64,000 bases of DNA from Actinomycetota bacterium (GTDB lineage Bacteria; Actinomycetota; Geothermincolia; Geothermincolales; RBG-13-55-18): assembly GCA_014360685.1 (NCBI GenBank), contig JACIXB010000011.1, forward strand, positions 409,803 to 473,802. The letters are read 5' to 3'. Each line of letters opens with the position of its first letter. Positions within the stretch are counted from its first letter, which is position 1. Under the pieces are notes generated by a model that was not told where the DNA came from, did not search any database, and saw only the letters and a list, made by a program, of their open reading frames with translations. A program made the position numbers and the translations under genes. This document shows, in pieces, positions 49,961 through 59,689 of this stretch.

Positions 49961-49980
49961 GTCTTGATCCCACCCCGGGC

Positions 49981-50358
49981 TCAGGGCGCCGTTCCCGCTT
50001 CTTCCGGCTTCTTTTTCTTGAGGACCAGGGCCAGGCCCCAGGCGATCAGGAAGATGGCCACCGTTCCAATGAATCCCGCCAGGGCGGTGGCCGGCTTGGT
50101 GGGCTCCTCCACCACCTCGCCCGTCTCCTCGTCCACCGTTTCCCTGGTCAGTCCGGGCACGGCGTAGTCGGGTATGGGCGCGCTCTCCCAGGCGGGGTCC
50201 GTTTCCTCGGCCTTTTCCAGGAAACCCTTGTCCTCAGCCACCTTCTCCAACCCGTCCGGGGCGGAGGAGGCCCAGGGGCTGACCAGCAGGGCCAGGGCCA
50301 CCGATACCAGAAGGCCGGCCAGGATGAAGACGTAGATTCCCTTATTGCGCGCTTCCAT
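49981..50358 (-). CDS. PDGLE domain protein (CbiN-like)
   Basis: SAPDGLEKVAEDKGF; two TM segments; ATG at 50358. Confidence 0.88.
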   Translation of the reverse strand: MEARNKGIYVFILAGLLVSVALALLVSPWASSAPDGLEKVAEDKGFLEKAEETDPAWESAPIPDYAVPGLTRETVDEETGEVVEEPTKPATALAGFIGTVAIFLIAWGLALVLKKKKPEEAGTAP

Positions 50359-51038
50359 CACCGGTTCACCTCCGGATCCGCGAATACGGGGGCGGGCCCC
50401 GCAAGGTCGTAGGTGCGCACCAGGTCGGGACGCACGGCCAGGACCACGCTCACCACCAGGACGGTGATCACCGCCTCGCCTATGCCGATGATGGCGTGGA
50501 CTCCGAGCATGGCGGGCAGGGCCACGCTCAGGGGTGAAGTGCCGGAGATAGCCAGCTCCACGGCGCAGGCGCCGGAGGCCAGCATCACCGAAAGCCAGGA
50601 GGTCACCCCCACGGCGGCCAGGAAGGAGGTCCGGCTTTTGGGAAGGAGCCTCTTTCCCAGCGCAAAGAGGTAATAGCAGGCCACGGCACCGATGACCGCC
50701 ATGTTGAAGACGTTGGCCCCCAAGGCGGTGAGGCCCCCGTCGGCGAAGCCCAGGCATTGGACCACCAGGACCAGGGTCAGCACCAGGCCTCCCAACCATG
50801 GACCCAGGAGAACCGCCGCCAGCACCCCTCCCAGGAAGTGGCCGCTGGTGCCGCCGGCCACGGGGAAGTTGAGCATCTGGGCGGCGAAGACGAATGCGGC
50901 GCACAAGGCCAGGAGGGGTACAGACCTCTCGTCCAGCTCCTCGCGCGCCCTGTACAGGCCGTACCCCACGACACCGGCCGCCACCGCTCCGGTGGCCACG
51001 CTGACCCCCGTGTTGAGGAAACCGTCCGGGATGTGCAT
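50358..51038 (-). CDS. cbiM: Cobalt/nickel ECF transporter substrate-binding membrane component
   Basis: MHIPDGFLNTGVSVATGAV; start preceded by AAGGAGGTG. Confidence 0.9.
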   Translation of the reverse strand: MHIPDGFLNTGVSVATGAVAAGVVGYGLYRAREELDERSVPLLALCAAFVFAAQMLNFPVAGGTSGHFLGGVLAAVLLGPWLGGLVLTLVLVVQCLGFADGGLTALGANVFNMAVIGAVACYYLFALGKRLLPKSRTSFLAAVGVTSWLSVMLASGACAVELAISGTSPLSVALPAMLGVHAIIGIGEAVITVLVVSVVLAVRPDLVRTYDLAGPAPVFADPEVNR

Positions 51039-51052
51039 CTGGCACCTCCTTC

Positions 51053-51170
51053 GCGAAAAAGAAAAACCACGGACCTTCCGGGGTTTCATACCCCGGGGAA
51101 CCTCCGTGGTTCCCCAAGCGCGAACCGTTCTCGCCTTTTTCTCGTGGCGGCCTCCGTGGCCACAGGAAAA
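51053..51170 (-). promoter_or_regulatory. Structured cbiM leader: two ACGGA-loop hairpins and an overlapping terminator-like hairpin
   Basis: mRNA sense: GGCC-ACGGA-GGCC, then GGGGAACC-ACGGA-GGUUCCCC, then ACCACGGA...CCGGGGU-AUGAA-ACCCCGG...UCCGUGGU followed by UUUUCUUUUU. Confidence 0.65.
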
Positions 51171-51742
51171 GGATATATTTATAACGGGATCGGCGCAAGA
51201 CTTTTGGTCATCCCCGTTCACTGGGCACTCCCGGGGCTTCCGCATCCCGGGTTGACCGGTTTTTCATTCTCGAACATGTTCTTTCTAACCTTTCCCGCCA
51301 CGTGTTCTGCTCTGTCCCGGCCATCCTCCTGGATTTTGAGCACCAGGCGATTTGAGGGGTTTTCCGCCCCCTTCCTGGTTAAAAACTTCGCGTGGGACCT
51401 TTGTATTGCGCTCCCTCCCCCCGTGCGGATCGCATTTCTGGGTGCTGATCTATTTGATGATCATGGTGGCTTATTATTCGCCCCATGCTATTTCCCCGTG
51501 AGGATCGCGTCTAACGGGGTGTCCATGCGAAACCCCGGGTTTGGGATAATAACCCGGAGAATCCATGACCGGCTCCCGGCCCAGGTGAATGGGGATAACG
51601 TGGTGGCGCAAGAATTGGCGGGGTGATAACCTGTGGAGACCGTGACCGGCTCAGGGCCCTGCGGACGAGATCAAGCTCATGGTTGCGGAATCCGAAAATA
51701 TTTATGAGTTATTCGTTATCAGTCTGGGAGAAGGAGGTAATC

Positions 51743-52603
51743 ATGGCCTTTTGTTCAAGATGCGGGACGGAGTTGGCGCCGGGAAGCGCCTTTTGCTCAG
51801 CCTGCGGCGCTCCAGTGGTAGGGGCGGCTCCCGGCACCCCCCCGGATGCGCCACAGGCACAGGAACCGCCGCCGGGACCTCCCCCGCCACCGGGTGAAAC
51901 CCTCCAGGCACCATCGCCTCCACCATCTCCGCCGCCGGGACCTCCGCCTTCGCCCGGTGCCGTCGAGCAGGGGCCTTCGGCGGGATCGACGCCTTCCCGG
52001 GAGCCAGTCGGTGAAGCTCCTAGGCCTCCGGTGGGGGGTCCGGTTACCGGACCGACCCCCGCGGCTCCCGTTCCCCCGGTGAGCGCTCCGGCGAAAAAGG
52101 GCGGTGCGGGGAAGGCATTTCTGTTCATCTTCCTCTTCCTGCTTGTCGCGGGTGTGGCCGTGGTCCTGATCCTGGGATTCGCCGTTGGTCCCAAGTGGTT
52201 CGTCGGTGGGGGGGAAGGACCGGAAAAGACGGTGGAGAAGTTCTTCCAGGCCATGGAGAAGGGCGACGCCAAGATGCTGGTGAGCCTCATCGAGCCCGCA
52301 CGACTCAGAAGGCTTAACAAGCAGATAGAGGACTATTACGACAGCGTGGAGGATCTTTTCAGGGATTACTTTCGGGAGACCTTCCCCGAGCGCGATCTTA
52401 AGATCACCGGGCTCGAGATGAAGTCGGAAGTGAAAGGGGACCTGGCCACGGTCACCGTGGTTGGGGGCAGGGCCACCTATACCGATGCATACGGCGACTG
52501 GGTGGAGGAGAGCGTGGACGATCCCGAAGAGGTCTTCAGCGACACCGAGTTTAACCTCAAGAAGGTGGATGATACCTGGTACCTCATGCCCGAGTTCGAA
52601 TAG
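51743..52603 (+). CDS. Zinc-ribbon, Pro-rich, single-TM protein with extracytoplasmic domain
   Basis: FCSRCGTELAPGSAFCSACGAP; Pro-rich linker; TM AFLFIFLFLLVAGVAVVLILGF; AAGGAGG RBS before ATG. Confidence 0.8.
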   Translation: MAFCSRCGTELAPGSAFCSACGAPVVGAAPGTPPDAPQAQEPPPGPPPPPGETLQAPSPPPSPPPGPPPSPGAVEQGPSAGSTPSREPVGEAPRPPVGGPVTGPTPAAPVPPVSAPAKKGGAGKAFLFIFLFLLVAGVAVVLILGFAVGPKWFVGGGEGPEKTVEKFFQAMEKGDAKMLVSLIEPARLRRLNKQIEDYYDSVEDLFRDYFRETFPERDLKITGLEMKSEVKGDLATVTVVGGRATYTDAYGDWVEESVDDPEEVFSDTEFNLKKVDDTWYLMPEFE

Positions 52604-52625
52604 GCTCACCTTGAGACGGGAATGA

Positions 52626-52665
52626 GGATCCCGCGGGCGAAAGCCGCGGGATTCCTTTCTTCTTT
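52626..52665 (+). terminator. Intrinsic terminator
   Basis: GGATCCCGCGGGCGAAAGCCGCGGGATTCC followed by TTTCTTCTTTC. Confidence 0.75.
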
Positions 52666-53210
52666 CGTTCCGGCTTCATGGATATGCCGAGGAGCCGGGT
52701 AACAAGAGTGGTGTAATGAGCCTCGAGCCCGCTTTACCTTGTTGCTTAGGCCGGTGCGCCGGGGCACCCGGGAACGCTTCGGGATGCGGCAACGTTTCGG
52801 TGGGCATTTTAAAGTAGAAAAGGGTTGAGGGACCACCCTATCATCCCGGAAAAACACCAAAGCAAGGAAGAAAGGGCGGTTTCAAAGATGTTCGACCTGC
52901 CCTCTCTTATGATTAAGTTGGGCGGGGGCGAGAACCTTCAACGAATCGGGGTCGAGCCCGAGGCCGAATTGTGCTATATAAATAACTGGTCCTGGATAGG
53001 GGTGGCCCATTAATACATTCCGGGTGAACGGCCCGCCCTTCCGGGAGAGGTAGTGACATCACCGCGAGGTGGGGGCGAGGCAGGCCGGCCGCACGGAACT
53101 CGACCGGGTCGGGGAGGGCGGGCCTTCGCCCCGCAGGCCCCCGATCCGGTGCCGAGCGCAGCGGAAGAACCGCCACCCGGACCCGGGAAGGCGAGATAAT
53201 ATTAAGTCGG

Positions 53211-53286
53211 GCCCCTGTAGCTCAGTGGACAGAGCAAGGGATTCCTAATCCCTGTGTCGGGAGTTCGATTCTCCCCAGGGGCTCCA
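53211..53286 (+). tRNA. tRNA-Arg (anticodon CCT), CCA encoded
   Basis: GCCCCTG/CAGGGGC acceptor stem, anticodon loop TTCCTAA, T loop TTCGATT, all stems pair. Confidence 0.95.
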
Positions 53287-53292
53287 GAAAAA

Positions 53293-53335
53293 GACCGGGC
53301 CAGGGGACATATTTCCCGGCCCGGTCATAATTTTG
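53293..53335 (+). terminator. tRNA terminator
   Basis: GACCGGGCC ... GGCCCGGTC followed by ATAATTTT. Confidence 0.75.
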
Positions 53336-53948
53336 GTGCTACGGATTATGATTTCGCCGGAAATGCACCGGAAACTTTAAATGCGAAACGCGTTTCCGCA
53401 GGTCATGGTGTCCCCTATACAGGATGGAGCCGGACCACCTTTTTCCCCGCCGCCCCCCGACAAACCGATCGGGAGTTATCCACCCACTTCCCCTGGGTGT
53501 CTTTGAACCCGATATAGCAGGTTTCCTTCCCGGAGCGGTAAACACGCTAGCGGGTGTAGGCTACGGATCTTCACCACCTGAACAGCTTGGAGAGCCTCCT
53601 GCCCAGGATCTTGTTCCTCGCCCTCCGGGCCACCTTCTTGGGGCTTCCGGAGGCAATGACCTCCAGGTCCCTCACCTTCCTGGCCCAGCGGAAGAGGTGG
53701 CCCAGAAGCACATGGAGCCTTAGCAGATAGAAATGATCTTCCGCGAGGTAAAGGACACGTTTTCATCCCGCCCCATCTACTACATTTACGATGCCACCAT
53801 TGCCGGCTTCATTTTCTGCTCTTTTCTAGCTCTTTTACTTGTATTTTCTTGAGAGACTGCCATACTGTTGTCAGTGGGGTGGTGTAAATATTTTCTATAC
53901 GGATAACCGGTGAGTTCTGGTGCTTTATGTACGGGAAGGAGGAAGGAG

Positions 53949-55220
53949 ATGGCAAAGGCTACCTTTGACTACGAGAAGTTGAAAAGGGCAGTGGCCGGCG
54001 AGTATCACGCCATCCGCGCCTTCGTGGACCTGAAACCGGCGGGAGGCGAGATGGACAAGATATTCCCCCCTACCTATCAAGGGCCTGATAAAAACCCCAT
54101 TTATGCTACCGAGACACGCATAGTCAACGGGGAAGAGGTGCATTGCGTGCTCATAGATTCCGTCCAGTCCCAGGCCAACCGGATGGAAATGGCCCTCCTC
54201 GAATGGCATCGTAAGTCGAAAGAACCCCCCTTCCCACTAGTTCAAATCGATTTCAGGGGAACCGACGTGGATTGGGTCGGCGAGTTCACCGTCCTGGAGG
54301 CCCCCCATCGGATAGCCGATGCCTATTTCCTCGCCTGCGAACTTGATGGTAAACCCTTCAGGAGCCCTAGAAAACCGGAAAAGGGGAGCGATATAGGTCG
54401 CAACGTCGAGGAGGCGAGGCCGGACAACGCCACAGGTCTTTTCGGTATCAGCCCCACGTCCCTTATATTCGGCATGTGGGATTCCCATTCCAAGGGCGTT
54501 TTGGGGGCGAAGTTCCAGAGGATAATGGCCTCCGAGGTGATAGGTATCGGCGTCACGAAAGATGGCAAAAGGGCCGAGAGCCGAATCGACCCGCTCATCA
54601 AGGTGGCGGGTGAGAGCCTGAAGGCTAAGATTAATGAGGATGGCACCTGGAGTTTGGTGGATTCTCCTGAAAAGAAAAAAGCAGATTCTTCTGAAAAAAA
54701 GGAACCAAAAAAGCTATCGGGAATAGGTCTTGGCAACATAACCCCCACCTTAAACCCAACGGGAGGGGTTGTTGTTAAATACGCCAGGCAGATCGCCGTC
54801 ATCTCCCTCACCGCCCTCAGGCGTCTGAGGTTCCCCCTCGAGAGCAAGGAGGGTGAACGGGAAGAGGTCAATACCTTAGCCCGCACTGTTCTGGCCTCCC
54901 TCTCCCTTTGCGCCCTAACGCTCTTGTGGGAGGAGGGTTTCAGCCTGCGTTCCCGCTGCGAACTGGTTCCCGTGGAGGAACCGCTCCTCGAGCTGGTCTC
55001 GCCTCAGCGGAGGGAGGAATTCTCGCTTGACTTCGATGCCGCCGAGGACATTTTCCGAAAGGCGGTGGATGAGGCGAAAAAGGTAGGGCTGCCTTGGCCG
55101 ACTGTGGGGGACATAGGTCCATGGAAAAATGGCATACTCACTCTCAAGCCGAACAAGGATCTTGTGAACGCCATAAAGGAGAGTCAAGCCAAGGCCCTCG
55201 AGATTAGCGCGGAAAGCTGA
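53949..55220 (+). CDS. csb1: Type I-G (I-U) CRISPR-associated Cas7, Csb1/GSU0053 family
   Basis: Operon position, Csb1-like sequence (ETRIVNGEEVHCVLIDSVQSQANRMEMALL; LFGISPTSLIFGMWDSH), RBS GGAAGGAG. Confidence 0.85.
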   Translation: MAKATFDYEKLKRAVAGEYHAIRAFVDLKPAGGEMDKIFPPTYQGPDKNPIYATETRIVNGEEVHCVLIDSVQSQANRMEMALLEWHRKSKEPPFPLVQIDFRGTDVDWVGEFTVLEAPHRIADAYFLACELDGKPFRSPRKPEKGSDIGRNVEEARPDNATGLFGISPTSLIFGMWDSHSKGVLGAKFQRIMASEVIGIGVTKDGKRAESRIDPLIKVAGESLKAKINEDGTWSLVDSPEKKKADSSEKKEPKKLSGIGLGNITPTLNPTGGVVVKYARQIAVISLTALRRLRFPLESKEGEREEVNTLARTVLASLSLCALTLLWEEGFSLRSRCELVPVEEPLLELVSPQRREEFSLDFDAAEDIFRKAVDEAKKVGLPWPTVGDIGPWKNGILTLKPNKDLVNAIKESQAKALEISAES

Positions 55221-55221
55221 G

Positions 55222-56673
55222 ATGTTGGGGTTCAAGATATCCTATCTCAGGGGTTCAGTTGCCGCCTCTGATGTCGGAACCGGCCAGTCAAAGACTTTGG
55301 TAGAATGGCCGCCCCATCCCGATCGCCTTTTCTGTGCCCTTGTACGGGCTTGGGCGGATCTTGAGAAGCCCGGAGATGTCGCGGAGGCCCTCAGGTGGCT
55401 GGAAAGGTGTCCTCCACCCAATATTAGCTGTGGGAGGGTCCTCGAATATGCAAATCCCGAGAGGTTCGTTCCTGTTAACGATAAATATACTTATAGTAAA
55501 GGAGAGACCTTGATTCAGGGTACTCCCCTTTTCAGGTTGCGACAGCCCAGAAGGATCCCCAGTGCCGCCTTAAGCGATGAAAGGGTCATCTTTTGGTGGG
55601 AAATGGAGGCACCGGTTGCCGTTCGCGGAGCGCTGCGCAAGGCGGCCTCGCTTGTAGCCAATTTGGGACATTCCTCATCCTTCGTCATGGTGGAACTCGT
55701 CGAGGATATCGATGAGTACGGGTCCTTCGAGTTTATTTACGTGCCTCGGGCCTCGGGCCGCCTCGTTATCCGCGTCCCGTACGAGGGAAGGTTCGACGAA
55801 GTCTGTGAGGCCTTCGCTAATGATCAGCGTCCGCCTCAATGCAGGCGCTGGGTAGCCTACGGAACGGATAATGTAGATGGTGGAGACTACGTGGCGAAAG
55901 GTTCCCATGAAGAATTGTTCTTATTCCGCCTGGAAGGGAAGGGAAGAAGGCTTTCCATCCTCCATGCCGGATATGTCACGACCCTGTGGAGAAAGGCGCT
56001 TGTGGCGCAGGCGCCACAGCCTCCGCCGCCAGTGATTAGCGGGCATTCGCCTGAAAGCACCCCGGATAACCCCGTGCCGCTGCGGGGGCCGCACCTGGCC
56101 TTGCTACCCCTTGCGGATGTAGGGCACCGTTATGCCCGGTCCCATCTCATGGGTCTTGCAGCTGCGCTTCCCGCGGATATCGATGATGAGGAACGTTATG
56201 CCTGCCTTAAAGCCCTCGCCAACGTAAGGTTCTTGAATTTTAAGAGGTGGGGGAGTTTCGATCTCGAACCTTGCGGAGCGGCGGAGACGGCGCGAGCCTT
56301 GAGATTGGAAACCTGGACGAGGAAGTCCCAGGTCTGGGCAAGCGTGACCCCCGTGGTCTTCGGCAGATATCCAAGGGAGCCGTGGGGCGAGGAAGCCGAG
56401 GAGATTCTGCGTGAGTCGTGCAACATTGCTGGCTTACCCGAGCCGGTCGAGGTCTATATAGCCCCAATAAGCTGGGTTTTGGGAGTTCCCCCATCCTACG
56501 ATTTTCCGCCTTTACCCAATCCCCACTCCGGTAACCGCCGCTTCCATGTCCATGCCAAGCTGGTTTTCAACGTGCCAGTGGAAGGACCTGTGCTGATTGG
56601 GGTGGGACGTCATCTCGGATATGGGTTTTTCAGGCCGATTACCGAGAAAGGTGAGAGTGAGTATGAGGCTTGA
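55222..56673 (+). CDS. csb2: Type I-G Cas5-Cas6-like protein, Csb2/GSU0054 family
   Basis: FKISYLRGSVAASD...WPPHPDRLFCALVRAWAD; C-terminal GPVLIGVGRHLGYGFFRPI. Confidence 0.85.
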   Translation: MLGFKISYLRGSVAASDVGTGQSKTLVEWPPHPDRLFCALVRAWADLEKPGDVAEALRWLERCPPPNISCGRVLEYANPERFVPVNDKYTYSKGETLIQGTPLFRLRQPRRIPSAALSDERVIFWWEMEAPVAVRGALRKAASLVANLGHSSSFVMVELVEDIDEYGSFEFIYVPRASGRLVIRVPYEGRFDEVCEAFANDQRPPQCRRWVAYGTDNVDGGDYVAKGSHEELFLFRLEGKGRRLSILHAGYVTTLWRKALVAQAPQPPPPVISGHSPESTPDNPVPLRGPHLALLPLADVGHRYARSHLMGLAAALPADIDDEERYACLKALANVRFLNFKRWGSFDLEPCGAAETARALRLETWTRKSQVWASVTPVVFGRYPREPWGEEAEEILRESCNIAGLPEPVEVYIAPISWVLGVPPSYDFPPLPNPHSGNRRFHVHAKLVFNVPVEGPVLIGVGRHLGYGFFRPITEKGESEYEA

Positions 56674-59600
56674 TCCCGCTAAGTTTGATACTTGGTTTGA
56701 GTGTCTGAATGGATGCGAGCCTTTCCCTTGGCAACGCCGTCTCTTCAGGGAATGGCTCTGCCCTGAGGACCCCGCTAAGTCGAGGTGGCCGAGGTTAATC
56801 GGGCTTCCCACCGCCTCCGGGAAGACTTCCCTTATCGACCTGGCCGTCCTCGCCCTGGCTGCGGGTTCCGAGTGCGCTCGGAGGCGGATTGCTTTTGTGG
56901 TAGACCGGCGGGTGGTGGTGGACGAGGCATCGGAGCGAGCCGCCTTTATGGCGAAAAAATTAGAGGAAGCTTTAAGGACAAAAAGAGGCCCGCTCCACGA
57001 GGTGGCTAAGGCACTGTTGGCCTTGGGGGGCGATAAGCCATTGATTGTGGCGACCTTAAGAGGAGGAATCGTCCCCGATGAAGATTGGTCCCGCACTCCT
57101 ACCCAGCCGGCGGTGATCGTTTCCACTGTCGACCAGTTGGGCTCACGGCTCCTTTTCAGGTCATACGGGGGGCATGGGCCGAGGTCATGGCCCATCCAGG
57201 CAGGGCTGTTAGGAAGGGACACCTTGATAATCGTGGACGAAGCCCACTGTGCTGTACCCTTCTGTGAGACGTTAAGGAGCATCAGCGAATACTGGCAACG
57301 GGTAGCGGAAGTCCCCTTGGGAAAGCCCTTGCTCCTGGTGACTATGACCGCCACACCGCTGGAAAAAGCGGATTTTAGCTTGAGCAAGGAAGACCGCCAT
57401 CATCCGGAACTGGGAAAAAGGTTGAAAGCCTCTAAGCCCGCGAGGCTTGTGGAGGCGAAAGGGGCTATAAAGGCAATAAAGCACGGGAAAGCGGGGACAA
57501 CACTGAGGCGGGTTGGCAATTCAACCGAGGAGGAAATGGGAAAAGAAACCCTGCCTTACAGGGCCGACCTGGTGGCGGAGATTGTCGAACTGACCGAGGA
57601 GCTTCTCGATTCGGGAAAACACCGGGTCGTCGGTATTGTGGTGAACCGCGTCGCCGATGCCCGCGCGATATATGGGAAAATCGTGGAAATGGGTAAGGAA
57701 GCGCTGCTTCTGACTGGAAGGGTCAGGGAATGGGACAGAAGGAAGACTCTCGAGGAATGGCTCCCAAGGATAAGAGCGGGATTGGAGCGGGATATTGAGA
57801 ACCCAGTTGCGGTGGTGGCTACCCAGTGCATTGAGGTGGGAGCGAATATAGATTTCGACGCTTTGATTACCGAAGTGGCGCCCCTGGATGCCCTGCGCCA
57901 GCGTTTCGGACGGCTTAACCGCCTGGGGAGGCACGAACATTGCAAGGCATACATTGTCGCCACACAAAGTCAGGTAGCCTTGGCATCCAAAAGGAGGAAG
58001 GGTAAGGGGGAAGATGGGGCGGAAGCTCCCACCACGGATATCTTTTCCGCGGAGGCAAAGGAAAGGGATCCGATTTACGGCCATGCCCTTCTGAGGACGT
58101 GGCTGTGGCTGAACAAAGTTGCGAAGAGGAGAGAGGGCGAAGATTATCCTCTGGTCGATTTTGGACTAGGTAAAGAATACAAACTTTCTAACGACCAACT
58201 CCAAAGCCTATGCCAGGAGAGAAATCATGCCCACCCCCTGCTTCCGGCCCACATCGATTTACTCGTGCAGACCAACCCGCGTCCAGAGCCGGATCCGGAG
58301 ATCTCAGCCTTCCTTCATGGAACGGTTTCCAACAATTCCGACGTAACCGTGGTGTGGCGAATGGACCTAAAGATGGAGGATTTAACAAGGAATCCGAAGG
58401 GTATTGTATGGCTGGAAAGGGTCGGCGTGCAACCGCCTGCCGTAGGAGAAGGTTGCCCAGTCCCCATATGGGAATTCAAGAACTGGATGGCGGGTATGGT
58501 AGTGCAGGAAGGCGGGGACATAGAAAGCATAGCCGTAGAAGGTAAGGTGGAGGGTTCAGGGTCGAGCGGTCTAAATCGGAGTGTTGTCCGCTGGAGGGGC
58601 CCAGAAGAGGCCGAGGTAATCACGGCCCGCGATGTCCGTCCCGGGGATGTGGTGGTCGTTCCTTCCGCTTACGGTGGACTGGACGATTTCGGGTGGAATC
58701 CCCGTTCCTCGACCATGGTTCTTGACATAGGAGATGTGGTTTCCGCGGAATACAGAAAACCCGTTTTAAGGCTGGAGGCTGCGAGGGAGAACCTTCGATT
58801 CATCAACGCTGACGAGGAAGTTATTCGCGGCCTGGATATGCTTAGGAGCGTGGCTGTTGGCGAGGAGGTAGGGCTGGATGTCAGGGAATCCCTCGAGGTC
58901 ATCGGGGGCATGCCAACCGTTCCCGAGTGGCTCCGGCGGGTGATAGAAAGGCTGGTGGAGGGAATCCCCATGGTGGTGGAGGCGGGAGGATCCTTGGCTC
59001 TCATCGGAAGGAAAGGTCCCGGGTATGACGCGTACACCTACGGCAATGAGGCGTTTACGGGTAAAAGGGTCAACCTTGAAGAGCATTCCGACGGCGTCAG
59101 GGAATGGATTTCGGAGTTCTGCCATCACCTGGGGTTTGACGACGGTATAAAAAAGGACATGGAACTCGCGGCAGCATACCACGACCTGGGAAAAGCTGAT
59201 ATTCGTTTCCAGGTGTGGCTCTACGGCGGTAACGAGATAGATTTTATTCGCTCGGGTGAACTTCTCGCCAAGTCCCCCATGATAGCCAGGGATTCGGCTT
59301 CCAGGGAAAGGGCAAGAAAGATGTCCAAATATCCAAAGGGTGGTCGGCATGAGGCCCAATCCGTCGCGTTGATTAGTGGCAACCAGGCATTGATGCGGGA
59401 GGCGGCCGATTACGATCTCGTGCTTCATTTGGTCATAAGCCATCACGGATACGGGAGGCCGTTTGTGCCCTTCATTGAGGATGAAAATCCCGTGTGGATA
59501 AATATCGGTTTTAAAGGACAGGATTTCGGTGCCAGTAGCGACCACAGGCTGTATGAGCTGTCCAGCGGCGTGGCCGAGCGGTACTGGCGCCTGGTGAGGA

Positions 59601-59686
59601 AATACGGTTGGTGGGGTCTTGCCTACCTCGAGGCGGTGTTCAGGCTGGCCGATCAGCGTCGCTCGGAACTCGAACAGGAGCGTTGA
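56663..59686 (+). CDS. cas3: Cas3 helicase with C-terminal HD domain
   Basis: LPTASGKTSLID, VDEAHCAV, TMTATPLEK, QRFGRLNRLG, and AAAYHDLGKADIRFQ near the C-terminus; ATG at 56663 preferred over the 56597 ORF start. Confidence 0.9.
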   Translation: MRLDPAKFDTWFECLNGCEPFPWQRRLFREWLCPEDPAKSRWPRLIGLPTASGKTSLIDLAVLALAAGSECARRRIAFVVDRRVVVDEASERAAFMAKKLEEALRTKRGPLHEVAKALLALGGDKPLIVATLRGGIVPDEDWSRTPTQPAVIVSTVDQLGSRLLFRSYGGHGPRSWPIQAGLLGRDTLIIVDEAHCAVPFCETLRSISEYWQRVAEVPLGKPLLLVTMTATPLEKADFSLSKEDRHHPELGKRLKASKPARLVEAKGAIKAIKHGKAGTTLRRVGNSTEEEMGKETLPYRADLVAEIVELTEELLDSGKHRVVGIVVNRVADARAIYGKIVEMGKEALLLTGRVREWDRRKTLEEWLPRIRAGLERDIENPVAVVATQCIEVGANIDFDALITEVAPLDALRQRFGRLNRLGRHEHCKAYIVATQSQVALASKRRKGKGEDGAEAPTTDIFSAEAKERDPIYGHALLRTWLWLNKVAKRREGEDYPLVDFGLGKEYKLSNDQLQSLCQERNHAHPLLPAHIDLLVQTNPRPEPDPEISAFLHGTVSNNSDVTVVWRMDLKMEDLTRNPKGIVWLERVGVQPPAVGEGCPVPIWEFKNWMAGMVVQEGGDIESIAVEGKVEGSGSSGLNRSVVRWRGPEEAEVITARDVRPGDVVVVPSAYGGLDDFGWNPRSSTMVLDIGDVVSAEYRKPVLRLEAARENLRFINADEEVIRGLDMLRSVAVGEEVGLDVRESLEVIGGMPTVPEWLRRVIERLVEGIPMVVEAGGSLALIGRKGPGYDAYTYGNEAFTGKRVNLEEHSDGVREWISEFCHHLGFDDGIKKDMELAAAYHDLGKADIRFQVWLYGGNEIDFIRSGELLAKSPMIARDSASRERARKMSKYPKGGRHEAQSVALISGNQALMREAADYDLVLHLVISHHGYGRPFVPFIEDENPVWINIGFKGQDFGASSDHRLYELSSGVAERYWRLVRKYGWWGLAYLEAVFRLADQRRSELEQER

Positions 59687-59689
59687 GAG

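Noticed and set aside
51270-51290. GAACATGTTC palindrome as an SOS/LexA box
   Set aside because: The spacing between half-sites (2 nt) does not match the CGAAC-N4-GTTCG form.
53211-53330. tRNA-Arg as an attachment site for an integrated island carrying the CRISPR locus
   Set aside because: I could not find a second copy of the tRNA 3' end or an integrase in the window; CRISPR adjacency alone is not evidence.
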